Assembly: GCF_040802235.1 (NCBI RefSeq)
Contig: NC_133156.1
Span: forward strand, 139,731,173 to 139,795,172
DNA length: 64,000 nucleotides
Direction: 5' to 3'
From: Manis javanica
Taxonomy: Eukaryota > Chordata > Mammalia > Pholidota > Manidae
This document shows, piece after piece, positions 24,481 to 36,945 of this stretch. Position numbers and translations under genes: made by a program. The notes beneath the pieces were generated by a model, which saw only the letters and a program-made list of their open reading frames with translations, ran no database searches and was not told the DNA's origin. Positions within the stretch are counted from its first letter, which is position 1, and the number at the start of each line of letters is the position of its first letter.

Positions 24481-24844
24481 TCACTTTATCCACACTTGTT
24501 TTAACCAGCTTCTGCAGTCACAGTGGTTCCTGCTGTGGTTCCAGGATACTTCTACTACTCTGTTCTCATCAGACCTCTGGTTTGACTTTTCCAACAACCT
24601 CCCCAAAGCCAACTAACCTTGAAAGGGAGGCAGACTGTAGTAGTAGTTGCCCTTTTACAATCTGAAGGCCGTGGCTTCAGTCCAGGTTCACTCCCAGCTG
24701 CAAGGCTGTGGGCTGTTTTCCCCCTGCTCTGCATCTCTGTTCCCTCACCACGGGAGTGGGGCGATAGTAGTCCCTACATCAGTGTGTTCTTGTGAAAACA
24801 GACGAGATGGTGTGAGTAAAGTCCTTAGTAGCATCCAACCTCAG

Positions 24845-25190
24845 TGACTTAAACAACAAGTTTATTTCTCACAGTTCTGAGGCTAGACGTTCAAGATCAA
24901 AGTGTCAGCAAAGTTGTTTTTTCTTGAGGCCTCTCTCTAGCAAGCAGATGGCTGCCTTCTCGCTGTGTCCTCACATGGTCTTTCTTCTGTCTCACTCCTA
25001 GGTGTCTGTCCAAATTTCCTCTACTTATAAGGACACCAGTCAGATTGGATTAGGGCCCACCCTTTGGCCTCATTTTAACTTAACCAGCTCTTGAAAGGCC
25101 CTGTCTCCAAACACAGTCACATTCTGAAGTAATGAGGTTAGGACATGAACATAAATGTTGGGGGAACCTAATTCAGCCCATAACATTCTT
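24845..25190 (-). mobile_element. MaLR (MLT1-type) LTR, antisense
   Basis: 'cttaaacaacaagtttattt', 'ctcacagttctgaggctaga', 'gctgtgtcctcacatggtc', 'cttataaggacaccagtcag' and 'attggattagggcccaccc' appear in the order of an antisense MaLR LTR. Confidence 0.88.
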
Positions 25191-25204
25191 CTTTCATCCT
25201 CCCA

Positions 25205-25360
25205 AATATGTTTCCATCTCTGCTGCAAAGATGTGAGCCACACCAGGGCAGGGACTTGGTGTCTCATTACTGAATCTCTGGTGCCTCGAATTGGGTCTGG
25301 CACACACAACAGGCACTTGCATGTTTGTTGAACTAAATACAGAATTAATGAAAAGGTCCC
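25205..25360 (+). mobile_element. L2-like 3' end
   Basis: 'gccacaccagggcagggact', 'tctcattactgaatctctgg', 'gtctggcacacacaacagg' and 'catgtttgttgaactaaata' correspond to an L2 3' end. Confidence 0.65.
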
Positions 25361-28058
25361 AGGGTCTTCTCCGTTGAGGTACTCTGGGGTTAACTCAGTC
25401 TCCTTGGAGGCAAGTACTAAGTTGATCTGAGCTTCTAGTTCCTACCAGGGCTGTTTCCCACCCAAAGGGGTTGTTGTTCCCTTTTCCCTTTCAAGCTTGT
25501 AGGTTCAGGGAAGCTACAGCCACTAAGAGTCTCGATGCCACTTCCTCTGTGTTCTCCTTTGTCTCCTCTGTGGGGTGGCTGACAGCTTGGTGCCAGAGCC
25601 TCCTGGCTCCTGTCCCAACCTGCCTGGTGTTTGGGGGTGGGCCCGGTTCCCGCCTGTGGCCCTGCATCTGCAGCCTCCCATCCTGCTTGTACGCTGGCCA
25701 CTGCTCCAGTTGACCCCAGCGTCCTCCTGAGCTGGCATGCAGAAGCACCTGAGTTGGCATATCCATGCTTCAGGGTTTGGGGCACTTCCTCTGGATGCCT
25801 CCTTCCCCTCTCCCAGCACCACGCCTCTGGCGCCACGCTGAACCTGTTGACTATGGCAGCCTAGGTGGGTCTGGCTTCCCCTCCACCTACCAACAAATAC
25901 TTCAGGTCCAGAGAGGCACTGTTCCACCCTTTCTAATTGGGATAGAATACTGGCAGGCTGAGGCATCCTCTGCCAAGCCACCCATCTTTTCCTGGGCTGC
26001 ACCTGGGAAAACTGGGAACAGCTTTCTGCTCAGGGATCTCCTGCCCCACTTGCTCACCTGCCTTGGTGTCTCTATCCATCCTCATCTGCATGAATTTATC
26101 CAGAAGCAGTGAAGTCTCTCTCCTTTCCCTCCCAGTCTGTTGGGACTTCTCTTCTTCCCTATTTTGGCCTCATGGGTGTGTCTTTTTTCTTCTGGAGGAA
26201 AGGCTGCCAGAAGAAGTGGGCAGAGACAGAAGGGGAGAAAGAGAAAGAGAATAGCCAGGGACCAAGAGGGAATTCATCAGTAGGCATTTCAAAAACAGCT
26301 TCCTTGTAACATCACAGTGGTGGAACCTTTCCTAGTTTCTAGTTGTTAAGGGGGAAGTCAGCAAGCAAGGAGTGCCTGGAACCTTGAACCACTTCTCTTC
26401 TTCTGTGCACCTGGGAAAGCTCCGTGGGCCCCTCAGGTGGGGAGATGAGGCACTGTCAGTCATTCTGACCACTCCAGGGTAACCATGGACTCCCCCCTCC
26501 TGACCCTGGCAGGATCAGCCAGCACCACACCGGCCCTCAGTGACCTGAGTGTCAGAAGAGGAGTGGAATTCTAAGCTGGACCACTGTGTGCTGAAATGAG
26601 GAAGGGCAAGTCCTTTAATATGGATCTTTCCCTTTTAGCCAGTGGTCAAAGGTAGATTTTGTGTAAAGCTTCAAAAATTGTAGATAGTAAAGAATCAATA
26701 CTCCAAATTCATCTTGCTCTGGACCCCCCAGCCCCCTTAGAAGCCTCTGATTTATTCTTGTGGTCAGGGCAAGCTGTCTCTCCAGACTTTCTAGAGTTTT
26801 CCCTACCCCCAGCCTTCTGGCAAGGGTCCCACTGAAAGAAAAATGAGAAGTAATTATGTAACATTGTCTGCTGAATTTCCTTTTTGAGGGGTTGCCCCTT
26901 GGTAAGCAGTTACAAACCAGGAGGACTTCCCAGGTTCTGTTCAGAGCTTTTCATGTGCCCCTAACTAATTTTAACAGCCTGGAAAAGCTGGTGGGAATTG
27001 TGTTGGCTTGCATGGTCCAGACTGGCATTGCTCTTAAGCTATAAAATGTCTGCAAAAGAGGAAAGACTATACAATTCCTAGCTGTGAGAAAGCATTCCTA
27101 GGATGTTCAGCTATAGTTAAGTGATGCCTAATGATTTATTTGTGATGGGCAAATTAAGTGTAATTTTATATAATACAGTGGCCCACAAAGTACTGCACAA
27201 TGAAAATTTACAACATTGGCCACGCTCTGTACCTCGTACCCCCGTACTCAACATATGTTGAGAGGATGCATATGTGTGTTACCCAGGATGTGACACAGAA
27301 GTGTCCTATTTCCATCTAAGTGTTAAGGGGGAAGGAGTCCTCCAAAGATGATGGTCTGGAGCACAGAGAAGAGAAGTTCCGACTGGACTAAAATAGAGCC
27401 TGTCTTTGGGCACAAGGGTGCCATCAGACCTTCAGTTTGATTTTAATGGAACCCCACTGTACAAGTTATTGTTTATTTGTGCCTGCGAACTGTTCAGGAC
27501 TCTTACAGCTGGGAGTGATAGACATAAATCAGGCTGTCATAAACAAAAGAGAGAATCCATGGCTCATGTTACTAACACGCCCGGGTTACTTCTAACACAG
27601 GACAGGGTTAGATCTGGTGTTTAAACCACCAGGTCACCATCATCAAAGTTTCTCTTTAAACTTCTCTTTCTCTCCTTCTCATCTCCATAGGTCTCTACTT
27701 GGCCTCAGTGTTCAAACGGTTGGGAGCCCCAGCCTCAGTTCCTCCTGGCTTAGCAGCAACTGTGCAAAAAGAGACTGTTGTCTCTAGTAGCACTGGTACA
27801 AAAACCCCAGGAATGCAGGCCTGGCTTAGCTGACATGCTCACCCACGGTGCAGGATGGAATACTGTCCTTGGTAAGGACCTGGCCACCTGCTGTGGGTCA
27901 CCCAGGTGGAGGAAAAGGCAGGGCCCAGCCTATGTAGTGGGGTACAGAACTGTTGCCAGAATGGGCAGACAAAACAAGAGGGGTCCACTGCAAATGTGTA
28001 CAGGAAAATGTAGTATTTCTAATTGTAGGTGCTGGGTTCAGATGTTTTCCACCAACAC
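25361..28058. other. Intergenic, nothing certain
   Basis: 25,440-26,120 is GC-richer, with long overlapping open frames on both strands, which is typical of composition rather than coding. No family was recognised. The rest is unique. Confidence 0.35.

Positions 28059-28083
<25 letters not shown>
28059..28083. repeat. (GT)n microsatellite
   Basis: About 12 GT units followed by 'gagagagtgtgt'. Confidence 0.95.
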
Positions 28084-28089
<6 letters not shown>

Positions 28090-28354
28090 TGTGTACTCTT
28101 CACTGAAGAAAGAACCCATTGTTACAAAGAAATGCCTGGACTCCATCCAAACAACAGAATCAAGATTCTGGAAGTGGACAAAGCTGGGTGTTAGCAGATA
28201 CCAAACTGGACGTTTCAGCAGAGAAGCCCACCAGATAAATAGACAGTAGATACCAAAGTGAATTCAGTGATACCGTGAGGGAGGTTGTCTAAGGAAATCT
28301 CTGAGAACTGGCTCATGGTTCTGCTCTTAGAATCCCATGGGATAAGAGAAAAAA

Positions 28355-28985
28355 AATATATATATATTGGTCTCTGTCCCTGGTTCCTGGCACAGAACTC
28401 CTAAAACCCTTGCAATTTCCTAAGTGATAAGAGCACTGGTTCTAATATTTGTTCTTTAACCCCAGCTCCTGACATAGGGCACTAAATCCTTTGGGATTTC
28501 CTGGGTGACAGGAATGTCTTTTGTTCTAATGAAGCAACCCTGGTGGGCTCCTGGGTGGCTCCTGGATCGGGGCTGCTCGCCAGAATGACCAAGCCATGGT
28601 CAGAAGCTTGGAATTTTCAGCCCTATGCCCCATTCTCCAGAGGAGGCAGAGGGGCTAGAAATGAAGTTAACATTGATCATGCCTATGTGAGGAAGCCTTC
28701 ATAAAATCTCAATAGTACGGGGCTTGGCAAATTTCCAGGTTGGGGAGCACATTCACCCCAAGAGGGCAACGCCCTCCACAGGGACAGGAGCTCCTGCTCT
28801 CCAGACCCCCCTAGACCTCACCACCTTCTGTATCTCTTCATCTGGCTGTTCATCTGTGTCCTTTGTCACATCCTTTAACAAACTGGTAAATGTAAGTGTT
28901 TCCCTGAGTTCTGTGAGCTGTTCCAACAAAGAAGCGAATCCAAGGGGAGGAGGTCATGGGAACCAGCACCCAGATCTTTGCTTCT
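28355..28985 (+). mobile_element. LTR-like repeat, family B, copy 1
   Basis: Shares with 32,290-32,880 the words 'tctcttcatctggctgttc', 'aaactggtaaatgtaagtg', 'tttccctgagttctgtgagc' and 'gaatccaaggggaggaggtc', in the same order. The upstream half has tandem-like 'ttgcaatttcctaagtgat' and 'tgggatttcctgggtgac' segments. It is probably a solo ERV LTR. Confidence 0.7.
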
Positions 28986-30864
28986 AAACACCATTCTCCA
29001 AATAAAAGGAACCACAAAGTTTTGGAGGAATGGCTGGTTCTAGGGCTGTGGTGGAGAGAAAGGTAAGATGAGCCTGAAGCATCTTTAGCACCAGAAGATG
29101 AGGAAGTACTGGAACAAAGAAAAGCCACAGTATATCAGAGGGACACAGAGCCAACCTTAAAGGGCCGCGATGGCCAAGGCCAGGACCGTCCGAGAAACAA
29201 ATGAGGGCGTGTCCGATGGCGATCTAACAAGAAGTCACTATAATTATAAATGTTAACATTTTAAAGCACATGGATGCAACTTACCTAGAGTGAAAAAAAC
29301 AAGATATCAAACCATAAGCTCATCTATATAAAATATCCCCATGATAGTGAAAGGTCATAAATATCTAAAAAGTCAAGAATGGTTATGTTGGTGATAGAAT
29401 TCTTCCCTTGTTTCCATGACGTTGTGTTACTTTCACATCATCATTTTTGTAGAGATTTAATTCAGAATGAAAATAATCACTCTCTGGTTTCTTTTAAAAT
29501 TATATGTCTGAGATTTGCTTGAAGACCTGTGTATTTATCATCTGTCTGTGCTGCAGACTTTAAAGGATAAATTTACACTGTGCCTTAGGAGACATCAAGC
29601 AACTCCAGAAATACTTAGTAGCACCTCTGAAAGACGACTGCCATCTTTGTAACTGTACAAGTGGACACTACACAACTTTGAAAGTATAGCTTTTCATAAT
29701 AAAAAGCCTTTGGAAATGAAGACAAACATGATAGAAGTAAGGTAAGCAGCTGAAATGAACCAGGGTCCCGACGTGTGGGGAGAGGGAACGTGAGCCAGGG
29801 GTTCCTCACTCCGACGAGACAAGCAAGGTCAGGGGGTGGACAGGCATGGTAGGGAAAGTTCCTTCAAGCTTTCCAGATGAGAAGCAGATTTCTGAGGTTT
29901 CCCCTGTATGGTCAAATGCCAATAAATAAATACCAAAGGAAATATCTTGTTGACATTAGCATGTGAGGGGAAATTCATTTCAGTGTTCAGTACATTACAT
30001 TAATGAGAACTCACTGAACTAACACAGCACCTATGAACTTTGGGGTTTGACTCCCCTGAGCTTTTCCCTGCACTATAATTGCTAGCTGAGTTCAAGGGTT
30101 AGGCTTTTAAATCATCAGCATACCACAGGAAATGCAAACAAACATTTAAAAAAATCCAGTGCAACAAAGCAGATCTCTAATCTACAGACTTTTCAAAGCT
30201 GGACATCTGGTCTTCTAAGTACATTTTACCAGGGAAATAATGTTGGGAATAGCAATCAGGGCCCAGGTTGCCCACAGACATCTACTTAACCCTCCAGGAG
30301 GTGAGTCCAGGCAATAAGAGTCCTTGTCATGGAGAAGACCAAAAACCAGGATAATCTTCATTTCTCCCCCAAGAATTCATGTGTTTGAAGAACAGTGGGT
30401 CGAGTTAACAGAGAATGAGGAAGCAGAGGGCCCAACAATTCATGTCTTCCTTCTACAATCCTGAAGGGAACTTGTGGGCCCTCACAAGGACGTCAGTGAC
30501 GGAAGCACTGATTCTTTGCAGTGTTTACTTTCGCTTGAAGTCATTAATGTATGTGCGGGTGTGGGAGGACTTGCTGTGTGTCTGTGTACGTAGATACATG
30601 AAGTATATACAGTTGCTCCAGCACACCTGGCTGCAATAAATGCTACCTTTATATTTAAAATCACATAACTAAGTCCACTCCCATTGCAGAAACGACTAGA
30701 AAATCTAACTCAGTTATGTGGGAGGGGAAGTCCCCCTTCACCCCCAGGTGTTATGTAGAATGTCCTTGAACTAATGCTATCTAAGAATTATGGGGCAGAG
30801 CTTCTGGTGTTCCCTGCCAATAATAATAGTAGGGCTACCAAGGATGCTCCTGCCCTGATGCTGT
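28986..30864. other. Intergenic, nothing recognised
   Basis: Unique sequence. No internal retroviral sequence is visible, so the two family B LTRs on either side are not the ends of one provirus. Confidence 0.4.
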
Positions 30865-30970
30865 TCTAGAGACCTCTATGTGATGACTCTCTTCTCTATC
30901 ACAACAACCTATGAGGTGAGTTCTGTTATTATCCCTATTTTACAAATTGGGAAACTGAGGCATAGGACTT
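30865..30970 (-). mobile_element. MIR SINE, antisense
   Basis: 'caacaacctatgaggtgag', 'tctgttattatccctatttt' and 'acaaattgggaaactgaggc' are a clear reverse MIR core. Confidence 0.85.
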
Positions 30971-32289
30971 CTACTAACAGGGGGGGTTTGGGCTCTTAGG
31001 CACCATACTGGGCCCCCACCTAGGCCATGTTCTCCCAAGTGCCTTGGAAACATGGGTTTCCCATGCCCTGGGGCCATGCACAGCCCAGGGAGGTGAGGAG
31101 CATCTTGTTAGCCACCGGCCTCATGGTGGGTCCTTCTGATCTGCCAGCTGGGGGATGGAACGGCGCTCCTCACAGCCAGCACCTGGGGGGTGTCAGGCCC
31201 CGCACATGGTGTGGGATGAATGCAAAGAGTGCCGCTCCCCTGAAAGCACACCGTGCTTGCATGCCCACGTGGCAGGAGAAGAAAGGGGAGTGCCTGGGCA
31301 GGCACTGAGTGAGGCCCGGCCCTGCTCTCTGCCCTAGGAGGCTCAGCACTGTCAGGGGAGCCAGGAGGGATGGGTTAGAGAAGGTGGTGGGAACAGACCC
31401 CTGGCCTGTGAGCAAGACCCTCTCATCGGAGTAAAGGAATATGGCGACCTTAGGCTAGGGATGTTTTATCTCCTTTTAAAACTTGAAGATGTGCAAAAAT
31501 ATAATTTATGAAACTGATACAGGAACTGTACCAGATGAAGGAACAGAGGTCACACAATGAAACTTGAATAAAAGAATTAAAATTTACAAACAAACAAATA
31601 GAAAAAGATTCAGGTCATTAGTGTTCAATTGACTTAATTTTGATCCCTTAGCATTAGCACCTATCAAATAAGTTGTTATTTAGAAGGAAAAAACTTGATT
31701 TTTTTTTATTAAAAAAAAAGTCACTCACTGGCTGGAGTAGTTGCTCAAAGAAAGCCAGAGTAACTGCATTTAAAAGAATGATGAAGCTTTAAAATTGATT
31801 TATGTATTATAAAATCCAAGAGGTACATAAAGAACATACAGTTTAAAGTCCCCCAACCCTGTCACTCTGCCAGAGACCCTCTCTGGTGCTTTGTATCTTA
31901 CGGATTCTACCAGAGGGGCTCAGCAAGCCTCCATATATGTTGTCTCCTCTTTTTTTTTTTTAACACAAATGGGAGCTCTTTATACCCCATTCTATGTCTT
32001 GCATTTGTTTGTTTTATTTTGTTATTTGTAATCCATTCATGTCATTTATGACAAATTTCCTCAGGGGATGAGATTGTGCTACCAAATAGGGACTCTGGGA
32101 AAGCATGCCAGTAGACCCATTTTCAATGGGCAGGAGGAAACTTACTGTGGATGAACCACTCAGGACAACACAGCAACCTCTCCAGCCTCACTGCTGTTCA
32201 TGCTGAGAGAATGAAATGTCTTGAGATCATTATCAGTTTATACATACTGACTCCATAAAACCACAGAGGGCATTTGGTTAGAGAGCCGA
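30971..32289. other. Intergenic, unassigned
   Basis: 31,020-31,400 is GC-rich with overlapping open frames on both strands. The remainder is AT-rich with short A- and T-runs. No gene was recognised. Confidence 0.35.
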
Positions 32290-32880
32290 GCTCCAAAGTA
32301 AAACGTGTTCAGGAGTTTGAACCTGTGAACTGCTCCTGGCCCTGGCCCTGTGCATCTCTTCAATCATGCCTGTGTGATGAAGCCTCTACCAAAACCCAAG
32401 TTTCTGGACCCACTGGGAGAGCTTCCAGTGGGAGTTGGTGAATGGGTGGAGTGGGGAGTGCGGTGCCTGGAGAGGGCATGGAAGCTCTGGGCCCTGGCCC
32501 TGGCCCTGTGCATCTCTTCCATCTGGCTGTTTGAATTATATCCTTTTATAATACACTGGTAATCTAGTAAGTAAAATGTTTCTCTGAGTTTTGTGAGCTG
32601 CTCTAGCAAATTAATGGATCCAAAGATGGGGTTATTGAAACCTAATCTGTGTAGCTGGTCATCAAAACACAGGTGACAACCTGGACTTACAAATGGCATC
32701 TGAAGAGTGGTGGGGGGATGCAGTCTAGTAGGACTGAGCCCTCAAGCTGTGGGATCTGATGCTCCAGACAGATGGTGTTAGAATTGCATTGAGCTGCAGG
32801 ACACCCAGCTGGCGTCTGAGAGTTGCTTGATGGTGTGGGAAACACCCCCAAACATTGGAACTGGTTGCAGAATCTTAGGT
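32290..32880 (+). mobile_element. LTR-like repeat, family B, copy 2
   Basis: Better preserved than copy 1 in its 3' half: 'tctcttccatctggctgttt', 'tttctctgagttttgtgagc', 'aggtgacaacctggacttac', 'gcatctgaagagtggtgg', 'aggactgagccctcaagctg' and 'ggacacccagctggcgtctg'. A 'ctggccctgtgcatctcttc' block occurs twice inside it (about 32,338 and 32,500), a partial internal duplication. Confidence 0.75.
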
Positions 32881-32922
32881 CCATCTCCCTGTTGCTGAGG
32901 TGCCTGAGGCTGGGTGGTTCGG

Positions 32923-32966
32923 ACTCCTGGGCACATGCACCCATACTCCTGGGCACATGCACCCAT
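32923..32966 (+). repeat. 22-bp tandem duplication
   Basis: A 22-bp unit beginning 'actcctgggcacatgcac' occurs twice head-to-tail without a mismatch (32,923-32,944 and 32,945-32,966). Confidence 0.93.
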
Positions 32967-34055
32967 TAACACCCTGCTGTTGAGGAAACCAGAGTGAAGC
33001 TCTGTCCCCGGCGTCCCTGAGTGTGTGGTGTATGCACTCCTCCGAGGAGCCCTGTTGAGACTGAAGGGCACTGCTGGCCCTGCCTTTCTGCTGGGGTCCT
33101 GCAGTGTGGATGTGGGCTGAGCTCATCTGTCCCCTGGCGGCAGGGGCACAGACTGAACGGAATACCGCCTGCAGCACAGGAGCTCATGTTTGAGTTTTGT
33201 TTAGGTTTCAATGTGGTGTGAGGAGGAAGAAGTCAATCTAAACTAAAAAGGGCACTATGCAAGCCCAGGGACATGTTCCAGGGGCTCTTTAATAAAAATA
33301 AAGGAAGCGTTTTCAAGGATTTTTCAAGATGCCTTCTCCAAATAAAAGCCTGGCTTTCAAAACACCACTGTTGTTGGAAAAGTTTCCATCAAAGACTAGT
33401 GAGCCTCTGTTTGGGAAATGACACTTGTGGGGACAAGCCCTGCCTGCTTATAATCTTCTGTCCCAGAATAACTGAGTGTCCACGTGCCCCCGCCTTTGGT
33501 GGTATGCAGGGTATCTGATGGCCTGGGGCTGGCCAAATCCAGGCCTCTTATCCATGGAAACATGTTCTTAAGAGGCCAGTTCCTCCAATCAAGGTTTCAT
33601 TCCTTGGAGCGCTGGTCACACAAGAATGATCTCTCCTAGCAAAGCACGTAGTCTCTGTCCCCTCACCCCTGGCACACAGGCAGCCTGTGTCCTGCACCCC
33701 GTGAACAGTTCCCTCCCTGTCCACGACTGCAGTGCACCATCTCATCCAGTCAGCCTCCTGGACTCCCTGTGCATAAGTTCCAATAGACCCTCATGTCTCG
33801 TGTGGTGCCTCTGGGTCTTTCCTTCTGTCTCTTGAGCCCTTGCCCACTGTGACTCACCCACTGGGCATGAGATCAGACTTGTGATCACGCAGCACCCCTG
33901 CTGTGTTCTCCTCCAAAGGGTGTGCTTCAGACAGAATTTGGCTCGGCAGGGTTGACTTTCAGATTTAGACAAACCAGAGCTCGGGGAGTGCCCTGGGTAT
34001 CAGGACCTGGCCAGGGCTATTCTGCACCCAGCTGATTACCTCAGTATATGGTCAG
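32967..34055. other. Intergenic, nothing recognised
   Basis: Moderately GC-rich unique sequence with many short open frames and no coherent product. Confidence 0.35.
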
Positions 34056-34154
34056 TAGGGTGACCGTTTGTCCCACTTTGCCCTTGCCTGAGGGATTTCT
34101 GAGGGTGCTAAAGCTGGGAAAATCCCAGGCAACTGGGATAAATTGATCACCCTA
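34056..34154. mobile_element. Short palindromic DNA transposon remnant (MER53-like)
   Basis: Ends in inverted words: 'tagggtgaccgtttgtccca' on the left and 'tgggataaattgatcaccct' on the right, nearly reverse complements. A small middle has 'gctaaagctgggaaaatccc'. Size and ends fit the short nonautonomous MER53-type element. Confidence 0.7.
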
Positions 34155-36629
34155 ACATGAAACTGAGACAGAAATGACTTGTTCCCTTTTGCTCTTGTCC
34201 ATCCCATCTCCTGGATACCCCCACATGATTTCATCAAAAATACCGATGCCCCTTGCAACAGACTGGTCTCTGACTTCTTTGTCTGTCTGAGCTCTGAAGG
34301 ACTTTCTCTGTCACATTGCAACTTGCTGCTAGTAGGACTTTTGGCCAAATAAGAACATAAGCTTACATCCTAATTTTACCTTCTTAAAACCTTTTTTTAA
34401 AAAATTCAAACTAGTGAATGGGATATTCAAGCATTAAGTGTTTTAATTTATTAGGCACTGGGCTTTCATTATCAAACATTTAATTGCAAATTTATCACCA
34501 AATCAAGAGACAAAGGGGTACAGAAAGAGAGTGGGTGGAAGCCTTTTGCTGTGTTTTGGGATGTGAATGCACCTTTTTATTTCCAAGGCCCTGGCTGGCT
34601 TTATGTCCTGGTAAAACATATTTCTTTAGAGTCTGGTCCCTGGCCAGAGGCCTCGATTTCCTTTCAAATTGTTGTAATTCATGGATTAAAAACGCCTTCC
34701 TCCTGTGGGAGTTTGGTGTGCTGTGTACATGGGCTCTGTCTTGTTTATCACTCGAGACTAACAACGCCCGGCATGTTTACCTCACTTGAAGCAACATGGC
34801 TGCACAGAGACAGGACAGAGGGAGCCCCGAGCACCCAAGGCCTGACGGCGCAGGGCCGCCCTCTCAGTGCTGCCTCGGCTCTCTTCCTTACCCTGCTGCA
34901 CACCGCCCGGCTATTCATCTGCAGGGGGGGGGGGGGGGGGGGTGCGGTATGTGTACCCTGGCGACGCCTTGGGTCATTCCCAGATCACTTTCCACCCTTA
35001 TCTGTGTCATTTCAAAAACTCTGCATAGACGCATGAGAAAGATTTCATCTTTGTGTCTGTTTTTGATAGTGACCTGAACCCTGGAACCTGACACAATAGA
35101 GCAATAAAAACACCCCTGAGGTTGCCGTCACCCACAGGAGCCCTTCTCAGACTTAAACCTAAACCCTGTCTGGGCGATCTTGCTGACTTGCAGAGTCTGA
35201 TTCATTAAGTCTGGGACAGGACCTGGCCTTTATTTCCTTTTTCAGGCTGAAATAGATTTTATTTAAGTCCTTATCCATCATAGATAAGCATGGACAGAAA
35301 TGCTAGGCCATGAAGTAATGAGAGGCCATGAGATAATGACTTAATTAAGATCAGTCCTCTTTTGTATATTACATTTATACCTTTAATTATTTTTGTCCCC
35401 ACAGGTTTATGTGTTTTCATGCAGCAATGAATTGCAGGTCTTAAGCAGTATGCAATCCTAAATTCTTTTTCACTCTATAGACTTTCACATTGACCCCTAA
35501 ACATTATCCATGTATTCCATGCAAAAACAGCATGGGGAGCTTTACTTTTGGCAGAAAGAATGACTGGGTTTAATAATCCAGGTGGGAAAGCATTTCTAAA
35601 CAGCTGCCCATGGCTGCTGCGGCTCTTGGCCCAGTGGTTACATTTTGAGTAGTGACAGAGTTGAGAATGGCAGATGCCCAGGACTGAGGGGACAGGATGC
35701 AATTAACAATCAAATGCTTCAGAAGACTCCAGTCAAATTGCAATCCTTTAGACCATGGACTCTACAATTTATAAACTTTGGTTTCTTAACCAATTAATAG
35801 AATTATATGTGGTTATGAAGGTTAAATAAAAATGACATTTGAGCTCCTTCCCTACCTTCAGAGGGCCACACATATTGTCTTGCACTGGGCTTTTTTGTTT
35901 CATTGTAGTGATTTTTCCAAATGCACACTGAGAAATGACCTTATTGATATAATTAATAAGTAGTATAAGATTCCCTTGTATGAATGTACCTTAATTTATT
36001 CAACTGATCCTATATGAGCAATCCTTTAGTTTTGTTTAGATTTCTCTTTAGAGGTTTTCTTGGTTCTTTGAGCAATTTTGTGTTATCAGTGCCCAAAAAG
36101 TGACAGTGGAGGCCTTAGCTTTCATGCTCGCCTGGCATCCTATGGAAGAGTTGAGTGTTGACCTAGTAAGAGGGATCCCACAAATCAGTGCTAATAGGCA
36201 TTCGGCCTTCCGTACACTTCCTGAGAGGAAGTTAATGTAAGGGAAATTTAGAGAAACTGTTGAAGTAACAGTGATGTCACTTTCTGAGTAACGAGCTATG
36301 GTTCAGCCCTGTCTCCCTCCCTCACCTACCACTCTCTCTGCCTTCTTTACTTTCTTTTCCTTAACTGGAAACTTTTAATTACCTCTTACTTCAACATTCT
36401 GATGATTTCCTGGCCTGGGGGTCCAGACCAGGCCTTTCTAGTAAGTACCAGCCATTTAGTGGGTGGTATTCATTCCAGGATCTTCTCCCAAGCAATCATG
36501 GTCTGGTCACATTGTGGCAAAACCTAGAAACACCAAAGACAAATTAGGCTGTCCCACTGTGCTGTTTATTGTCATGTCAATCCCAGGGTCCTGATTATGA
36601 TTTCGTAACAGGTCTTAGTAATTGGTCAT
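34155..36629. other. Intergenic with weak L1 trace
   Basis: A weak antisense L1 3'UTR-like stretch is present at about 35,890-36,090 ('gaatgtaccttaatttattc'). A poly-G run lies at 34,924-34,942. Nothing else was recognised. Confidence 0.4.
34924..34942 (+). repeat. Poly-G run of 19
   Basis: An uninterrupted run of 19 G, unusual in length and prone to assembly or sequencing length error. Confidence 0.95.
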
Positions 36630-36945
36630 ATAACTGCTCCAGCACCATTATTTTTCAAGATTTCCACATGCACTTTAGAACTAGCTTGTCAATTTCCACA
36701 AAAACCCTACCAGGGCTTTGTTTGGGATTGCTTTAAATCTATAGATGAATTTAAGAATTGGCATCTTTACTATATTGAGCCATCCAATCTATGAACACAG
36801 TGTATTTCCTTCCCTTATTTAGTACTTAAAAAATTTCTCAACAGCATTTTGTACTTTTCAGTGAAGAGGTCTTGCACAACTTTTGTTAGATTTTTCTCTA
36901 GTTATTTTAATTATTTAAAAAATATTAGAAATGAGCCAGTTTTCC
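36630..36945 (-). mobile_element. L1 ORF2 fragment, antisense
   Basis: 'gctccagcaccattatttt', 'tttgggattgctttaaatct', 'ttaagaattggcatcttta' and 'atattgagccatccaatcta' are a standard antisense L1 ORF2 region. Confidence 0.9.

Noticed and set aside
25435-26112. Cluster of overlapping open frames on both strands
   Set aside because: GC-rich spacer sequence. Openness in several frames at once is a composition effect.
28355-32880. Idea that the two family B LTRs bound one provirus
   Set aside because: The interval lacks gag, pol or env-like sequence, contains an unrelated MIR, and the LTRs differ strongly.
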